61,779 bases of DNA from Spartobacteria bacterium (GCA_003167365.1 PMTM01000016.1:1-61779); one strand, 5' to 3'. Positions 50,649-59,499 are shown, counted from the first letter of the stretch. Notes: generated from the letters alone by a model not told the origin. Numbers and translations are program-made.

Positions 50649-52061
50649 ATGCCGCCACCAACTGATCCAGCGCCGTACGATTCGCCGAGTGATCAACGCC
50701 CGGCGATCGCGCCGCCAATTGTTCCGACGGGGCGACGACATGATCCTTACGCCGCGTTTCGGTCTCGGGGATTCAGTTTTTTCACGGCGGGCAATTTGCT
50801 CTCGATCGTGGGCCGTCAAATGCTCGCGGTCGCCGTCGAGTGGGAAATGTACGCGCGCACCCACTCGGCCACGGCGCTCGGTCTTGTCGGTCTAGTTATC
50901 GCAGTTCCAGTGGTCGCGCTCTCGCTGCCGGCCGGCCATTTGGCCGATCGATTCAGCCGCAAACGAATCCTTCTGGTTTCGCAGATTTTTAGCGCACTGG
51001 CTTCCGTCGCGCTCGCCTTGGTTTCATGGAAGCATCTCGCCATTCCGCAAATGCCCATCTTGCGGCAGGGAAACGGAATGCTGCGCGCGATCGCCACTGT
51101 CTTCGAGCGTCACCATCCGGCATTTCATTTTGACGATGCCTCCATTCCTCTGATCTACATTTTGCTTTTCTTCTACGGCACGGCACGCACTTTCGGGTGG
51201 GCGGCGCGCGCTTCGTTTTTTCCGACGCTCATCTCACGCGACGCCTTCGCGAACGCGGTTACGTGGAACAACAGCGTCTTCCAGATTGGATCGGTGGCGG
51301 GCCCCGCGATCGGCGGCTTTCTTATCGCGGGCGCCGGCTTTCCATTCGTTTACGTTCTCGATGCACTTTGCGCGCTGGCTTTTTTCGTGCTCGTGCTGCC
51401 GATCCGCCATGGCACGCGCATCGCTAACCGGACAGACGAAAGCACCTGGCGCAGTCTTGTCGCTGGTTTGCGATTCGTTTTCAGCAAGCAAGTTATTCTC
51501 GCGACTATCACGCTCGATTTGTTCGCTATGCTGCTTGGCGGTGCGACCGCCCTGCTGCCGATCTTCGCGGACAAAATTCTGCATTGCGGACCAGTCGGCC
51601 TCGGTTGGATGCGCGCGTCGCCTGCCGTCGGCGCGTTTGTGATGGCGCTCGTCGTCGCCTATCTACCGCCAATGCGGCACGCCGGTAAAGCGCTGCTTTG
51701 GTGTGTCACCGGTTTTGGAATCGCGACGATCGTTTTCGGCGTGTCGAAAGTTCTCTGGTTATCGCTCGGCATGCTGTGTCTGGCCGGCGCCTTCGACAGC
51801 GTCAGCGTGATCATCCGTGGCTCGATCGTTCAGCTGGTCACGCCGGATGAGATGCGCGGCCGCGTCTCCGCTGTGAACAACATTTTTATCGGGACCTCGA
51901 ACGAGTTTGGCGCGCTCGAGTCCGGCCTAACTGCGGCGCTCTTCGGCCCGGTTGTTTCAGTCGTCGCCGGCGGAATCGGGACGATTCTGGTCGTGCTCGG
52001 TGTCGCTAGGTTTTGGCCGGAGACGCGCAAAATCGGGGCGCTCGATAGAACTTTGCGCTAA
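50649..52061 (+). CDS. MFS transporter (EntS/enterobactin-exporter-like)
   Basis: A 470-residue major facilitator with about twelve helices. The first cytoplasmic loop motif is LPAGHLADRFSRKRILLVSQ (MFS motif A). Other family parts are FFYGTARTFGWAARASFFPT, WNNSVFQIGSVAGPAIGGFL and RGSIVQLVTPDEMRGRVSAV, the last typical of the EntS/MFS_3 branch. It is likely a proton-driven exporter; substrate unknown. The frame is open from 50589, but the ATG at 50649 is followed by a Pro-rich cytoplasmic start and is preferred. Its TAA overlaps a copy of the dispersed 10-mer, and a nitrilase follows closely. Confidence 0.88.
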   Translation: MPPPTDPAPYDSPSDQRPAIAPPIVPTGRRHDPYAAFRSRGFSFFTAGNLLSIVGRQMLAVAVEWEMYARTHSATALGLVGLVIAVPVVALSLPAGHLADRFSRKRILLVSQIFSALASVALALVSWKHLAIPQMPILRQGNGMLRAIATVFERHHPAFHFDDASIPLIYILLFFYGTARTFGWAARASFFPTLISRDAFANAVTWNNSVFQIGSVAGPAIGGFLIAGAGFPFVYVLDALCALAFFVLVLPIRHGTRIANRTDESTWRSLVAGLRFVFSKQVILATITLDLFAMLLGGATALLPIFADKILHCGPVGLGWMRASPAVGAFVMALVVAYLPPMRHAGKALLWCVTGFGIATIVFGVSKVLWLSLGMLCLAGAFDSVSVIIRGSIVQLVTPDEMRGRVSAVNNIFIGTSNEFGALESGLTAALFGPVVSVVAGGIGTILVVLGVARFWPETRKIGALDRTLR

Positions 52062-52075
52062 GATCGACATCGAAC

Positions 52076-52861
52076 GTGAAAGTTGCTGTTGCCCAGATTT
52101 CGTGCGCTCTCGGTGATCTCAACGCGAACCTTCTTAAGATTCGCGACTTTTCTTCGCGCGCCAAGAGTTCGGGAGCTGAACTGATTATTTTCCCGGAAAT
52201 GGTCGACACCGGTTATTCGATGCCGGCAATTCATGCCCACGCGACTTCCTGGACCGATGGAGCCGTTCCCGAAATGCAAAAGATCGCGAAAGGTTTTTTG
52301 ATTGGAATTATCTGCGGCGTTTCGGAACGAGACGGCCCGTCCATTTACAATTCTCAGGTTTTCATCGACGCGAACGGCGAAGTCGCCGCGAAATACCGGA
52401 AGATTCATCTATTCACTGCTGCTCCGATCGAAGAGCACAAATGCTTCGCGGCGGGCGGTGAATTCACAAGTGTGGCGGTCGGCGGATGGCGTTTTGGCCT
52501 TAGCATCTGCTACGATCTGCGGTTTCCGGAATTGTATCGGACGCTTGCCGTCGAAGAAGAGGTGAGAGCTTTCATCATCTCTTCGGCCTGGCCATTTCCT
52601 CGCGTGGAACATTTCCGCACCCTGGCAACGGCGCGTGCGATCGAAAACCAAAGTTACATGATTGCCGCGAATCGAGTCGGGATGGACGACGGCGTCACAT
52701 TCTGTGGCTCATCCGCGATTATCGATCCTTATGGCGTGGTTATCGCAGCTGCTTCGACGGATCGTGAAGAACTCATCCAGGCTGAAATCTCGGAAGAGGT
52801 CGTGAATTCTGTGCGGGACCGGATGGCGGTGTTCGCGCAGCGCCGGCAAGATCTTTACTGA
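52076..52861 (+). CDS. Carbon-nitrogen hydrolase (nitrilase superfamily)
   Basis: A 261-residue nitrilase-fold enzyme. The catalytic Glu is in LIIFPEMVDTGYS, Lys in KYRKIHLFTAAP and Cys in GLSICYDLRFPELYR. Sequence features fit small amidases such as omega-amidase or the Nit2/YafV-like group, which repair deaminated metabolites or hydrolyse amides. The start is a GTG at 52076, seven bases after a 10-mer copy (52060-52069). It is close to the MFS gene on the same strand, so may be co-transcribed. Substrate not predictable. Confidence 0.88.
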   Translation: MKVAVAQISCALGDLNANLLKIRDFSSRAKSSGAELIIFPEMVDTGYSMPAIHAHATSWTDGAVPEMQKIAKGFLIGIICGVSERDGPSIYNSQVFIDANGEVAAKYRKIHLFTAAPIEEHKCFAAGGEFTSVAVGGWRFGLSICYDLRFPELYRTLAVEEEVRAFIISSAWPFPRVEHFRTLATARAIENQSYMIAANRVGMDDGVTFCGSSAIIDPYGVVIAAASTDREELIQAEISEEVVNSVRDRMAVFAQRRQDLY

Positions 52862-52867
52862 AAAAGT

Positions 52868-52892
52868 AATGGCAGCCATGCCGGCTGCGTCT
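52868..52892. repeat. GCAGCCG palindromic intergenic repeat, copy 2
   Basis: GGCAGCC-ATG-CCGGCTGC-like hairpin (52871-52888) after the nitrilase stop, matching the element at 38.19 kb. It could terminate transcription between convergent genes. Confidence 0.5.
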
Positions 52893-52929
52893 CCAAATTT
52901 ACAGGCGACACGCTACCCGCTACAGAATT

Positions 52930-53838
52930 CTAGAACGCGCCGTGCAACGAAATCATTCCGTACGGCGCGCCGCCATCTTCGTTAAAGCGGATATGGGCGC
53001 GATAGAAGTCGAAGCTTCGATACGGCTGATAACCAGCCTCCGTTGTCAGCGTCAGGACCGGCGAGATTTTCCAATCGAGGCCCGCCCCCGTTCGCACTTC
53101 ACTGTAACTGAGCACAGCATGATCGAGTCGCGGATTTCCGCGTGCGTCGCCAAAGCTATCGTCCACCCGAAAATTCGTCTCTATGATATTTGCGCCAACA
53201 GACAGCGTGACATCTTTGTTCCATTCAAACTCGATTTGCGGTTTCGGCAAAACGGCGTCGATCACCCACTGCCGCGAAACTTTCCAGCGAACACCGGCGG
53301 CTGGAAGCACTGGATGTTTTCGCTCAATGTCGACGCTGACGCCAGCGATAAACTGCAAGTTGGGATTATAAATGTAGGTGCCGCCGGCGACGAACGGCAT
53401 ATTGAAGTCGTCCGACATGCTTTCGACGCCGGTGTTGTAAGCGCCGGGCTGGGCTTCTACTCGAAGGAGGATGGAATCGGAAATTTGCGTATCAAGTCCT
53501 ATGACCAAGCCGACCGATTGCAGTGTGTCCGGAATATGATCGGTGTTGGAAACGCTGAAACCGAATCGCTCCCATTCCAAGCCCAGCCGCAATATCCCAA
53601 AGCTGACTCGCGGAGTGAAGACGAAGCGCAGGATAGAATCGTTTTCATCAAAGTTGTTCACGGACTGGCCGTTTCTCCTGTGAACGTCGCCGGAACCGAC
53701 GTAAGTTTCTTCGGCTAGGTATTCGCCGGAAAAACCAAACAGGCCCGGTTCTTCCACTGCTTCTTCAGCCAGCGTCGGCCCGCTCAGCCAGCAAAGGCCG
53801 AGCAAAGCCGCGACGAAGTGGAAAGATCGACGATTCAT
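52930..53838 (-). CDS. Outer-membrane beta-barrel protein, DUF6268-like (pair 1)
   Basis: A 302-residue protein with a signal peptide (FHFVAALLGLCWLSGPTLAE) and regularly alternating strands ending in MISLHGAF, a terminal Phe typical of barrels. The stretch KHPVLPAAGVRWKVSRQW and LSYSEVRTGAGLDWKISPVL aligns with DYPVLPLAGLVWRPNDEW and VDYSEYRANAGFVYSPCQNF of the protein at 59500-60402, so the two are paralogues. It follows the secreted protein gene at 53842 by three bases. Function unknown; could be a channel or lipid-anchoring barrel. Confidence 0.75.
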   Translation of the reverse strand: MNRRSFHFVAALLGLCWLSGPTLAEEAVEEPGLFGFSGEYLAEETYVGSGDVHRRNGQSVNNFDENDSILRFVFTPRVSFGILRLGLEWERFGFSVSNTDHIPDTLQSVGLVIGLDTQISDSILLRVEAQPGAYNTGVESMSDDFNMPFVAGGTYIYNPNLQFIAGVSVDIERKHPVLPAAGVRWKVSRQWVIDAVLPKPQIEFEWNKDVTLSVGANIIETNFRVDDSFGDARGNPRLDHAVLSYSEVRTGAGLDWKISPVLTLTTEAGYQPYRSFDFYRAHIRFNEDGGAPYGMISLHGAF

Positions 53839-53841
53839 TCG

Positions 53842-54897
53842 TCAACGCCCGCCGTTGTCGCGCCGGAAAAGTGTCACCGCTTTGGAAATGTCTTTCACCA
53901 TGGCAGATTCAGAACCTAGCCGCTCGACGCCGTGGAGCGACGCGAGCGATGCGGACGAAATCATGTCACCCCGCCAGACAAGAGTCGATGCCTTTCCTTC
54001 GACCGTTACCGGCCACATCTGATAAAGCGCGAGCGCGACGTAATAGCCGCCGCTCGCGTAATAAAGAATGTCGGCGGCCTGGTAAGTTCCGCCCGCACCG
54101 GCGCGACTGTAAAACCCGCCTAGCGTGAGCACGCCGCGATCGTCCACTTCGAGAAGTTCCCAATACAATTCCGGAGAGAGCGATCCGGCGCCACGGCCAA
54201 TTCCGGTCTGGCCGAGGAAACCGGAAAACTGGCGGCGAATTTTCTCCTGTTGTTTCAGCAGTGAATTCGCCTCCTCGTTCGGACGAATCGAATCGCCAGT
54301 GTGATCGTACGGCTGCTGCGCCGACGTTCCGCCTTTGATGAAACTTGCCGCGCGCCCGGCCAGAATCTCGCTCCAAAATGTGGCGACCGCCTGAGGCATC
54401 GCGCCACCACCGCTCGCGTTGGTAGCGGAAAATCTTTTCGCTTCATCCTTACTGATTTGAAGCTCGGAACTGACTTTTTGTGTGGCGGCGACCAGCGTGC
54501 CGACAGCGCTGTTGTCCGGCGCACTCTTGAGCTTGGCGAAATTTGCCGGGCTGGGGGAGTTGGGAAGATCGGAGTGTAGAAAAACTTTTAGTTCGCTATG
54601 TTTGGTCGGGTTCCATTTCCGAAGCGCTTCGATCTGTTGCGCCGGTGAGCCCGACGCAACGTAACAACTTTGTACGGACAGAAATTGCCCGTTCATGGGC
54701 GGGCCGTGCTCCGTTCTTACATTGCTCTTCGCGAGTTCTGCGATGTCGATCTTGTCGAAAATGGAGAAACCGGCCAGCTCGCTGGCCGGATCGGCCAGAG
54801 CGATTGTCGATCTTGTGATGAGAAAGGCAATGAGTGCGGCGGCGACGGAATTCGTGGGGCGAAGACGCCGGAAAGCTCGCGGGATTTCAGATTTCAT
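53842..54897 (-). CDS. Secreted hypothetical protein of a duplicated two-gene module (pair 1)
   Basis: A protein of about 351 residues with a signal peptide (VAAALIAFLITRSTIALADP). It shares with the protein at 58464-59480 a W..TKH.E motif (RKWNPTKHSELKVFL), FWSEILAGRAAS, LYQMWPV and the end MVKDISKAVTLFRRDN. No known family is recognised. It is encoded with a DUF6268-like barrel gene three bases downstream, the same partnership as in the second module in reversed order. ATG at 54897 is preferred to 54951. It carries the 10-mer at 54744 and 54805. Confidence 0.7.
   Translation of the reverse strand: MKSEIPRAFRRLRPTNSVAAALIAFLITRSTIALADPASELAGFSIFDKIDIAELAKSNVRTEHGPPMNGQFLSVQSCYVASGSPAQQIEALRKWNPTKHSELKVFLHSDLPNSPSPANFAKLKSAPDNSAVGTLVAATQKVSSELQISKDEAKRFSATNASGGGAMPQAVATFWSEILAGRAASFIKGGTSAQQPYDHTGDSIRPNEEANSLLKQQEKIRRQFSGFLGQTGIGRGAGSLSPELYWELLEVDDRGVLTLGGFYSRAGAGGTYQAADILYYASGGYYVALALYQMWPVTVEGKASTLVWRGDMISSASLASLHGVERLGSESAMVKDISKAVTLFRRDNGGR
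54803..54814 (-). repeat. Dispersed 12-mer AAGATCGACAAT, copy in the signal peptide of pair 1
   Basis: Exact 12-mer encoding RSTIAL within the signal peptide; another 10-mer lies 61 bases away, read as DKIDIA. Confidence 0.8.
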
Positions 54898-54968
54898 GAG
54901 TAAAGAATAACTATTCGTCGTGACGGATGGTTGCAAATAGGCGGGCATCATCGCAATAAAGAATCCAG

Positions 54969-55919
54969 ATGAGCGAGCCAGTCATTGCCCTAAACAGCCT
55001 GAGCAAGAGCTTTGGCAATGTGCACGCGGTGCGCAATGTGTCACTCACAATCGATGCCGGCACCATCTTCGGGTTTCTCGGCGCGAACGGCGCGGGCAAA
55101 ACCACGACCATGCAAATGCTTTGCGGGTTGACCCATCCCACGGGCGGCACCGCTTCGATTGCTGGTCACGAGGTTTGGAAAGATCGGCATCTGGTGCGAA
55201 CGAAATTCGGTTATGTCGCGCAACGCTTCAGCCTTTATCCCGATCTTACCGTCGAGGAAAATCTTCGCTTCTTTGGCGGCGCCTGTCGGGTGCCGGCAGG
55301 CGAACTCAATGAACGCATCGAACGTCTGCTCGGTTTGACCGATCTCGAGCCAAAGCGGACGACTGCCGCCGGAAGTTTGTCCGGTGGGATGCGTCAATTG
55401 CTCGCCTTGGATTGCGCGCTGATCCACGATCCGCTGTTGCTTTTCCTGGATGAGCCAACGGCTGGCCTCGACCCGGTTCATCGCCAACAAATTTGGAATT
55501 TGCTCTACGATTTGAGCAGCCAGGGCAAGACCATCTTCGTCACTACACACTACATGGACGAAGCGGAACGGTGCACGGAAGTTGGCTTTCTCGATAGCGG
55601 ACAGCTTCTGGCCAAGGCTTCGCCACGGGATTTGAAGGAAAGCTTTAACGCACGATTGCTCGAGATCGATGTCGAACCGGTCATGCCGGCATTGGTTCGG
55701 TTGCGCGATGTTCCCGGTGTCCTTGGAGTTTCCTTGCGCAGCGGAAGTTTGCGGATTTACGCGCCGCATCCCGAGGAGTTGATGGCAAAGTGGCGCGCGA
55801 ACTGGCCGTTTCCGGACATCCGTTTACTGGGTGACCGCCTGGTCGAGCCCGACATGGAAGATGTTTTTACCGCGTATTCGCAGCGTTACGACACGCTCTT
55901 GAAAAGATCGACATCATGA
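54969..55919 (+). CDS. ABC-2 type exporter ATP-binding protein
   Basis: A 316-residue ATPase of the NodI/YbhF/CcmA-like class. Walker A is GANGAGKTTTMQMLCGL (about residues 39-55), signature GSLSGGMRQLLALDCALIHD, Walker B LLLFLDEPTAGLDPVHRQQ and switch FVTTHYMDEAERC. The C-terminal 90 residues form the usual regulatory DUF4162-like tail. With the following permease it would export drugs, lipids or polysaccharide parts. It ends with a 10-mer copy (55904-55913) and overlaps the permease start by four bases. It is divergent from the secreted pair gene. Confidence 0.9.
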   Translation: MSEPVIALNSLSKSFGNVHAVRNVSLTIDAGTIFGFLGANGAGKTTTMQMLCGLTHPTGGTASIAGHEVWKDRHLVRTKFGYVAQRFSLYPDLTVEENLRFFGGACRVPAGELNERIERLLGLTDLEPKRTTAAGSLSGGMRQLLALDCALIHDPLLLFLDEPTAGLDPVHRQQIWNLLYDLSSQGKTIFVTTHYMDEAERCTEVGFLDSGQLLAKASPRDLKESFNARLLEIDVEPVMPALVRLRDVPGVLGVSLRSGSLRIYAPHPEELMAKWRANWPFPDIRLLGDRLVEPDMEDVFTAYSQRYDTLLKRSTS

Positions 55920-57103
55920 AAGGAACATCTCTCAGCGCGATCGCGAGCGTCGCTTACAAAGAATTTCTGCACATTTATCGCGACCGGCGCGTTCTCGTGC
56001 TCCTGCTCATCCTGCCGCCGGTCTTCACTCTCATTTTCGGTCACGCCTTTGAGGCGGATGAAATGACAAACGTGCCCGCGCTCTTGATCGATCGCGACCA
56101 CACGCCGCGCACGCAGCGTTTCATCGACATCGTGGAAAAGAACAAAACTTTTCAATGGGAAAAACTGCCGGCCGAAGTGAAGGACGAATCCGATCTGCTC
56201 AAACACCACGTCTGGGCTTCGCTCGTCTTGCCCGCGGGCTGGAGCGATTCGCTGGCAAAGGGCGACCCGCATCCACTCATTCTTTATCTCGATGGCAGCG
56301 ACACGAACACGGGTTCGGCGCTCGAAGGGAGCGTGCAAAAGAGCTTGGCCGATTTTCAATTGAAGGAACGCGACGCCATGATCGAGACGTTGCCCGACGA
56401 TGTGATTGAGCTTGGCAAAAAACTTCCGGTCGAAATCCGCAAGCAATTCGTCTCACTCATGGAGGCGTGGTCGGTCGAGAGCAGGATTCTTTACAATCCC
56501 AAGACGCGCTTCATCGATTATGTCGTGCCGGGAATCATCGGTCTGATTTTGCAACTGCTCACCGTGACACTCATGGCCTGCACGATTGCGCGCGAGCGCG
56601 AATCGGGAACGCTTTACCAATTGATGGTCACGTCGCTGCGACGCGGCGAGATCGTCATCGGCAAGATCTTGCCGTATCTCGCCGTCTCAATCTTCCTGAT
56701 CGTCGTGATTCTGGCGCTGGCCTGGTGGCACTTCGATGTCCGATTCCATGGGATGCCTGCGTTGGCTGTCATTTGTTTTCTTTTTCTGCTTTGCTCGCTC
56801 GGTCTCGGTCTGCTCATCTCCGCGATTTCCCGGACGCAAACGCAAGCCATACAATTTTCCGTGTTCTTCCTGCTCCCGGTCTTCGTCCTGTCGGGCGCGT
56901 TCGCGCCACTCGATCAACTGCCGAAATTTATCCGCTACGTTTCGGAACTTTTTCCGCTCACCCATTTCTGTCGCGCGTTTCGGCTGGTAAACATGTATCA
57001 CGCGAGCGTTTCGTTTTACGCGGTCGATCTTGTTGTGCTCCTGGCCGGCGCGCTGATCACCTTCGCCGGCGCGGCCTTTCTTTTGAAACGAATCGAACAA
57101 TAA
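55916..57103 (+). CDS. ABC-2 type exporter permease
   Basis: A 395-residue inner-membrane permease of the YhhJ/YbhR type. An N-terminal helix (RVLVLLLILPPVFTLIFGHAF) precedes a large periplasmic domain (about 45-185). Five helices follow, including VVPGIIGLILQLLTVTLMAC and the conserved IARERESGTLYQLMVTSLRR with ELFPLTHFCRAFR. Start overlaps the ATPase gene (ATGA). The exported substrate is unknown. Intact, with normal length for a half-transporter that dimerises. A separate HlyD-like adaptor usual for YbhFSR is not present here. Confidence 0.9.
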   Translation: MKGTSLSAIASVAYKEFLHIYRDRRVLVLLLILPPVFTLIFGHAFEADEMTNVPALLIDRDHTPRTQRFIDIVEKNKTFQWEKLPAEVKDESDLLKHHVWASLVLPAGWSDSLAKGDPHPLILYLDGSDTNTGSALEGSVQKSLADFQLKERDAMIETLPDDVIELGKKLPVEIRKQFVSLMEAWSVESRILYNPKTRFIDYVVPGIIGLILQLLTVTLMACTIARERESGTLYQLMVTSLRRGEIVIGKILPYLAVSIFLIVVILALAWWHFDVRFHGMPALAVICFLFLLCSLGLGLLISAISRTQTQAIQFSVFFLLPVFVLSGAFAPLDQLPKFIRYVSELFPLTHFCRAFRLVNMYHASVSFYAVDLVVLLAGALITFAGAAFLLKRIEQ

Positions 57104-57162
57104 CTCCGTCGCATTCCTCACAAAAGCTTGACGTTACGCGGCGAGCTCAAAAGAATCGCGCC

Positions 57163-57849
57163 ATGAATACTCTCCCGATTGCACTACCTAGATTACTCGC
57201 AGTTCTTGCGACTGCGTTGCTAGTTATCCCATCGTTTGCGCAAGGCCAAACGTCTGCACCCGCGACCAGCCCGGCGGCCAGCGCTAGTCAAACCGCCGCG
57301 ACTGGACAACCGAACCCGGCCGAGATGATGAAGCAGATGATCGAGCTGGCGAAGTTGAACGACAACCACAAGCTGCTCGCGAACTTGGCCGGCACTTGGA
57401 GTTACAAGGTTAAATTCTGGATGAACCCCGATCCGAAAGCGTCGCCGAGCGAATCATCCGGCACTTCCGTTACTAAGGCGACGATGGGTGGGCGTTACTT
57501 CGTCACCGACGTCACCGGCATGATGAAGATGCCCGGCGCGGACGGCAAAATGAAAGATGTGCCGTTCAAAGGCATGTCGCTTGATGCCTACGACAATGCC
57601 AAACAGAAATTCACGTCTTCGTGGATCGACAATATGGGCACCGGCATCATGGCGTCAGAAGGCACCTACGATCCCGCGACCAAGACATTCACCTACAACG
57701 CGGAAATGGAAGTGATCCCCGGCATGAAGCAAAAGGTCCAGGAAATGATTAAGATTGTCGATAAAGACCATCACACCTTTGAGTATTACGAGGACCGTGG
57801 CGGCCAGGAAGCGAAGACAATGGAAATCAACTACACCCGCAAGAAATAA
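57163..57849 (+). CDS. DUF1579 exported protein
   Basis: A 228-residue protein with a signal peptide (LLAVLATALLVIPSFAQGQT), an Ala/Ser/Thr-rich linker (about residues 28-48), then a DUF1579 domain. Family marks are LAGTWSYKVKFWMNPDPKAS, a GRYFVTDVTG strand, FKGMSLDAYDNAKQKFTSSW and GTYDPATKTFTYN. DUF1579 folds as a lipocalin-like barrel of unknown ligand. The ATG at 57163 is used; the open frame extends far upstream over the permease gene, which is out of frame and clearly not coding. A hairpin terminator follows. Confidence 0.85.
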   Translation: MNTLPIALPRLLAVLATALLVIPSFAQGQTSAPATSPAASASQTAATGQPNPAEMMKQMIELAKLNDNHKLLANLAGTWSYKVKFWMNPDPKASPSESSGTSVTKATMGGRYFVTDVTGMMKMPGADGKMKDVPFKGMSLDAYDNAKQKFTSSWIDNMGTGIMASEGTYDPATKTFTYNAEMEVIPGMKQKVQEMIKIVDKDHHTFEYYEDRGGQEAKTMEINYTRKK

Positions 57850-57883
57850 TCAGTCTTTCGCCGACTCAGTTTTAACAAAGTCC

Positions 57884-57923
57884 GGGCCAGCCGCGCCGTC
57901 GCAACGGAGGCTGGCCCTCTTTG
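57884..57923 (+). terminator. Probable hairpin terminator after the DUF1579 gene
   Basis: GGGCCAGCC (57884-57892) pairs with GGCTGGCCC (57909-57917), followed by TCTTTG. Stem of nine pairs with a 16-base loop; the T-run is short. Confidence 0.55.
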
Positions 57924-57997
57924 TCCCTAGAATTCCGCCTCGGTGTCTAAATTCCGCGCCTGGCTGGCTTTTTCCCGGATCTCGGCTATGGTTTACA

Positions 57998-58357
57998 ATG
58001 TCCAAACCATCTGGTGCTACCTTCGCGCGTCGGGCGCCCGACAACATCACTGAAGAGCTTGTTGCGGTGCTTTCTTCCAAGGCCTCATTTGAATTCAAGG
58101 CCCTGTTCGACATTATCTTCCTCAATCTCAAGGAACGGAATGCTGCCAGTGGAGGGGAAGAGATGCTGCGCTTGCGCACCTATGAAAAGCTTCAGAGCCT
58201 CGTCAGCCAGGGCACGGTCACGAGAACGGTCAACGGTATCACCAAGAAATATAAGGGCGTCGCGGCGCGACTAGTCACCCTAAACGCGGAGATGAAAGTC
58301 TTACGTGCCGAATGGGGCCAGAAGCTTCTGGCCAAGGCTGCCGCTGCCAGGAGCTGA
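57998..58357 (+). CDS. Small conserved-looking hypothetical protein
   Basis: A 119-residue soluble, basic, helix-rich protein (MSKPSGATFARRAPDNITEE). The middle EEMLRLRTYEKLQSLVSQGT and VTRTVNGITKKYKGVAARLV look like a well-conserved core with several Lys/Arg, suggesting nucleic-acid or ribosome contact. No family is recognised. The frame is open upstream from 57755, but the ATG at 57998 marks the start of compositional regularity. It is preceded by a terminator hairpin, so probably has its own promoter. It is not in an obvious operon. Confidence 0.65.
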   Translation: MSKPSGATFARRAPDNITEELVAVLSSKASFEFKALFDIIFLNLKERNAASGGEEMLRLRTYEKLQSLVSQGTVTRTVNGITKKYKGVAARLVTLNAEMKVLRAEWGQKLLAKAAAARS

Positions 58358-58463
58358 TTGCCACCGCTCGCCGGGCTTTCGAAAGCATTTAGCGTTTAGC
58401 GGTTAGCTCCGAAGGGTTCGCGAGATGAGTTGTGGAGGGGTTGATCGGGACGTTGCAGAGTGA

Positions 58464-59480
58464 CTACTTCTCGACGTCGCGACGGAACAATTGGATCGCT
58501 TTAGCCGATTCTTTCACCATTTCTTTTCCGGCAAAGAAGCGATCGGCGCCGCCGAGATAGGATCGGAAGGGCGCGGATACGAAATCGATTTGCCAAACGA
58601 GCGTTCCATTCTCGACTGGAAACAATTCGTAGAGCGTGATCGACATGAAATAGGTGTCGGAGGTGAAATAGGTACAATCGGCCAACTGCCACGATTTCAT
58701 TTTTTGCGCGCAGAGAAATCCAGTATGCACGGTGGTATGGCCGCGCACGAGGTTTTGCTGCCAGTAAGGCACGATGACGTCGGCGGGATTTCCGTCTCCG
58801 GCAAACGGACGGGCGCCGATCAGCGGTTGGAAATGCGCGGCAACTTTCGGAGCGAGCTTCATCAATCCGTCGAGCTCGGCGCGAATGGACATGTCGAGGT
58901 AGGAAGCGGAAAAATGCGGGAGCGCGTTCAATCCGCCGGATGCGAGCGCCTTGTCGCGGGACGCGAGAATGTTCTTCCAGAATTCAACAACTTTGGCGTC
59001 GCGTTGATTCAGTAAAGCTCCAGTCAGACGCGCGGCGGCTGCTTCATTCGCCGTCACGAACAATTCGCCAGGCTTTCCGGTGTTCAGAGTTTGCCAGGTG
59101 TGATCGATCAACCATTTGTCTTTGGCATGATCGGAACTGAGCGCGAGCGAGTCGAAAACATTTGCTGGTGTGGGCCAGTTGTATTCGCGCAGGAGCGAAA
59201 TCTCGAATTCCGGATGTTTCGACGTGTCCCAATGCAGCAATGTTTCACCAACAGCCGGCAATGATGCGCGCACAAAAAAGCAGGACTCGACGTAAACGCC
59301 GCGCGGAAAACTTCCGAGCGGACCGCGCACGCCCGCGATTTCGCCGCGCTTAAGTTTGTCGAGATCGAGCGCGGGTAATCTCGACGCCGAACGAATTTGG
59401 TCGATCGGACTGCCGGCAAATGCCACGCCGAGCGGTAATATTGTTAAGACGCCACAGAGGGCGAGGAGATACAGCCGCAC
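58464..59480 (-). CDS. Secreted hypothetical protein of a duplicated two-gene module (pair 2)
   Basis: A 338-residue protein with signal peptide MRLYLLALCGVLTILPLGVA. Shared marks with the pair 1 protein are HWDTSKHPEFEISLL, VEFWKNILASRDKALASGGL, TLYELFPVENGTLVW and the end MVKESAKAIQLFRRDVEK. No known domain is recognised; extended beta content in the C-terminal half suggests a periplasmic or surface protein. It lies 19 bases downstream of its barrel partner on the same strand. The repeated association suggests the two proteins act together, for instance as cargo and outer-membrane channel. Confidence 0.7.
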   Translation of the reverse strand: MRLYLLALCGVLTILPLGVAFAGSPIDQIRSASRLPALDLDKLKRGEIAGVRGPLGSFPRGVYVESCFFVRASLPAVGETLLHWDTSKHPEFEISLLREYNWPTPANVFDSLALSSDHAKDKWLIDHTWQTLNTGKPGELFVTANEAAAARLTGALLNQRDAKVVEFWKNILASRDKALASGGLNALPHFSASYLDMSIRAELDGLMKLAPKVAAHFQPLIGARPFAGDGNPADVIVPYWQQNLVRGHTTVHTGFLCAQKMKSWQLADCTYFTSDTYFMSITLYELFPVENGTLVWQIDFVSAPFRSYLGGADRFFAGKEMVKESAKAIQLFRRDVEK

Positions 59481-59499
59481 TTTCCGAGCCTAAGCTAAT

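Noticed and set aside
5211-55913. KOPS or Chi-type explanation of the dispersed 10-mer
   Set aside because: Those elements are polarised along replication or recombination direction, while copies here are 10:11 by strand. A replication origin or terminus inside the window could mask this, so it is set aside, not excluded.
57755-57997. Upstream extension of the small hypothetical gene at 57998
   Set aside because: Overlaps the end of the DUF1579 gene and a hairpin terminator in another frame; the ATG at 57998 is the better start.
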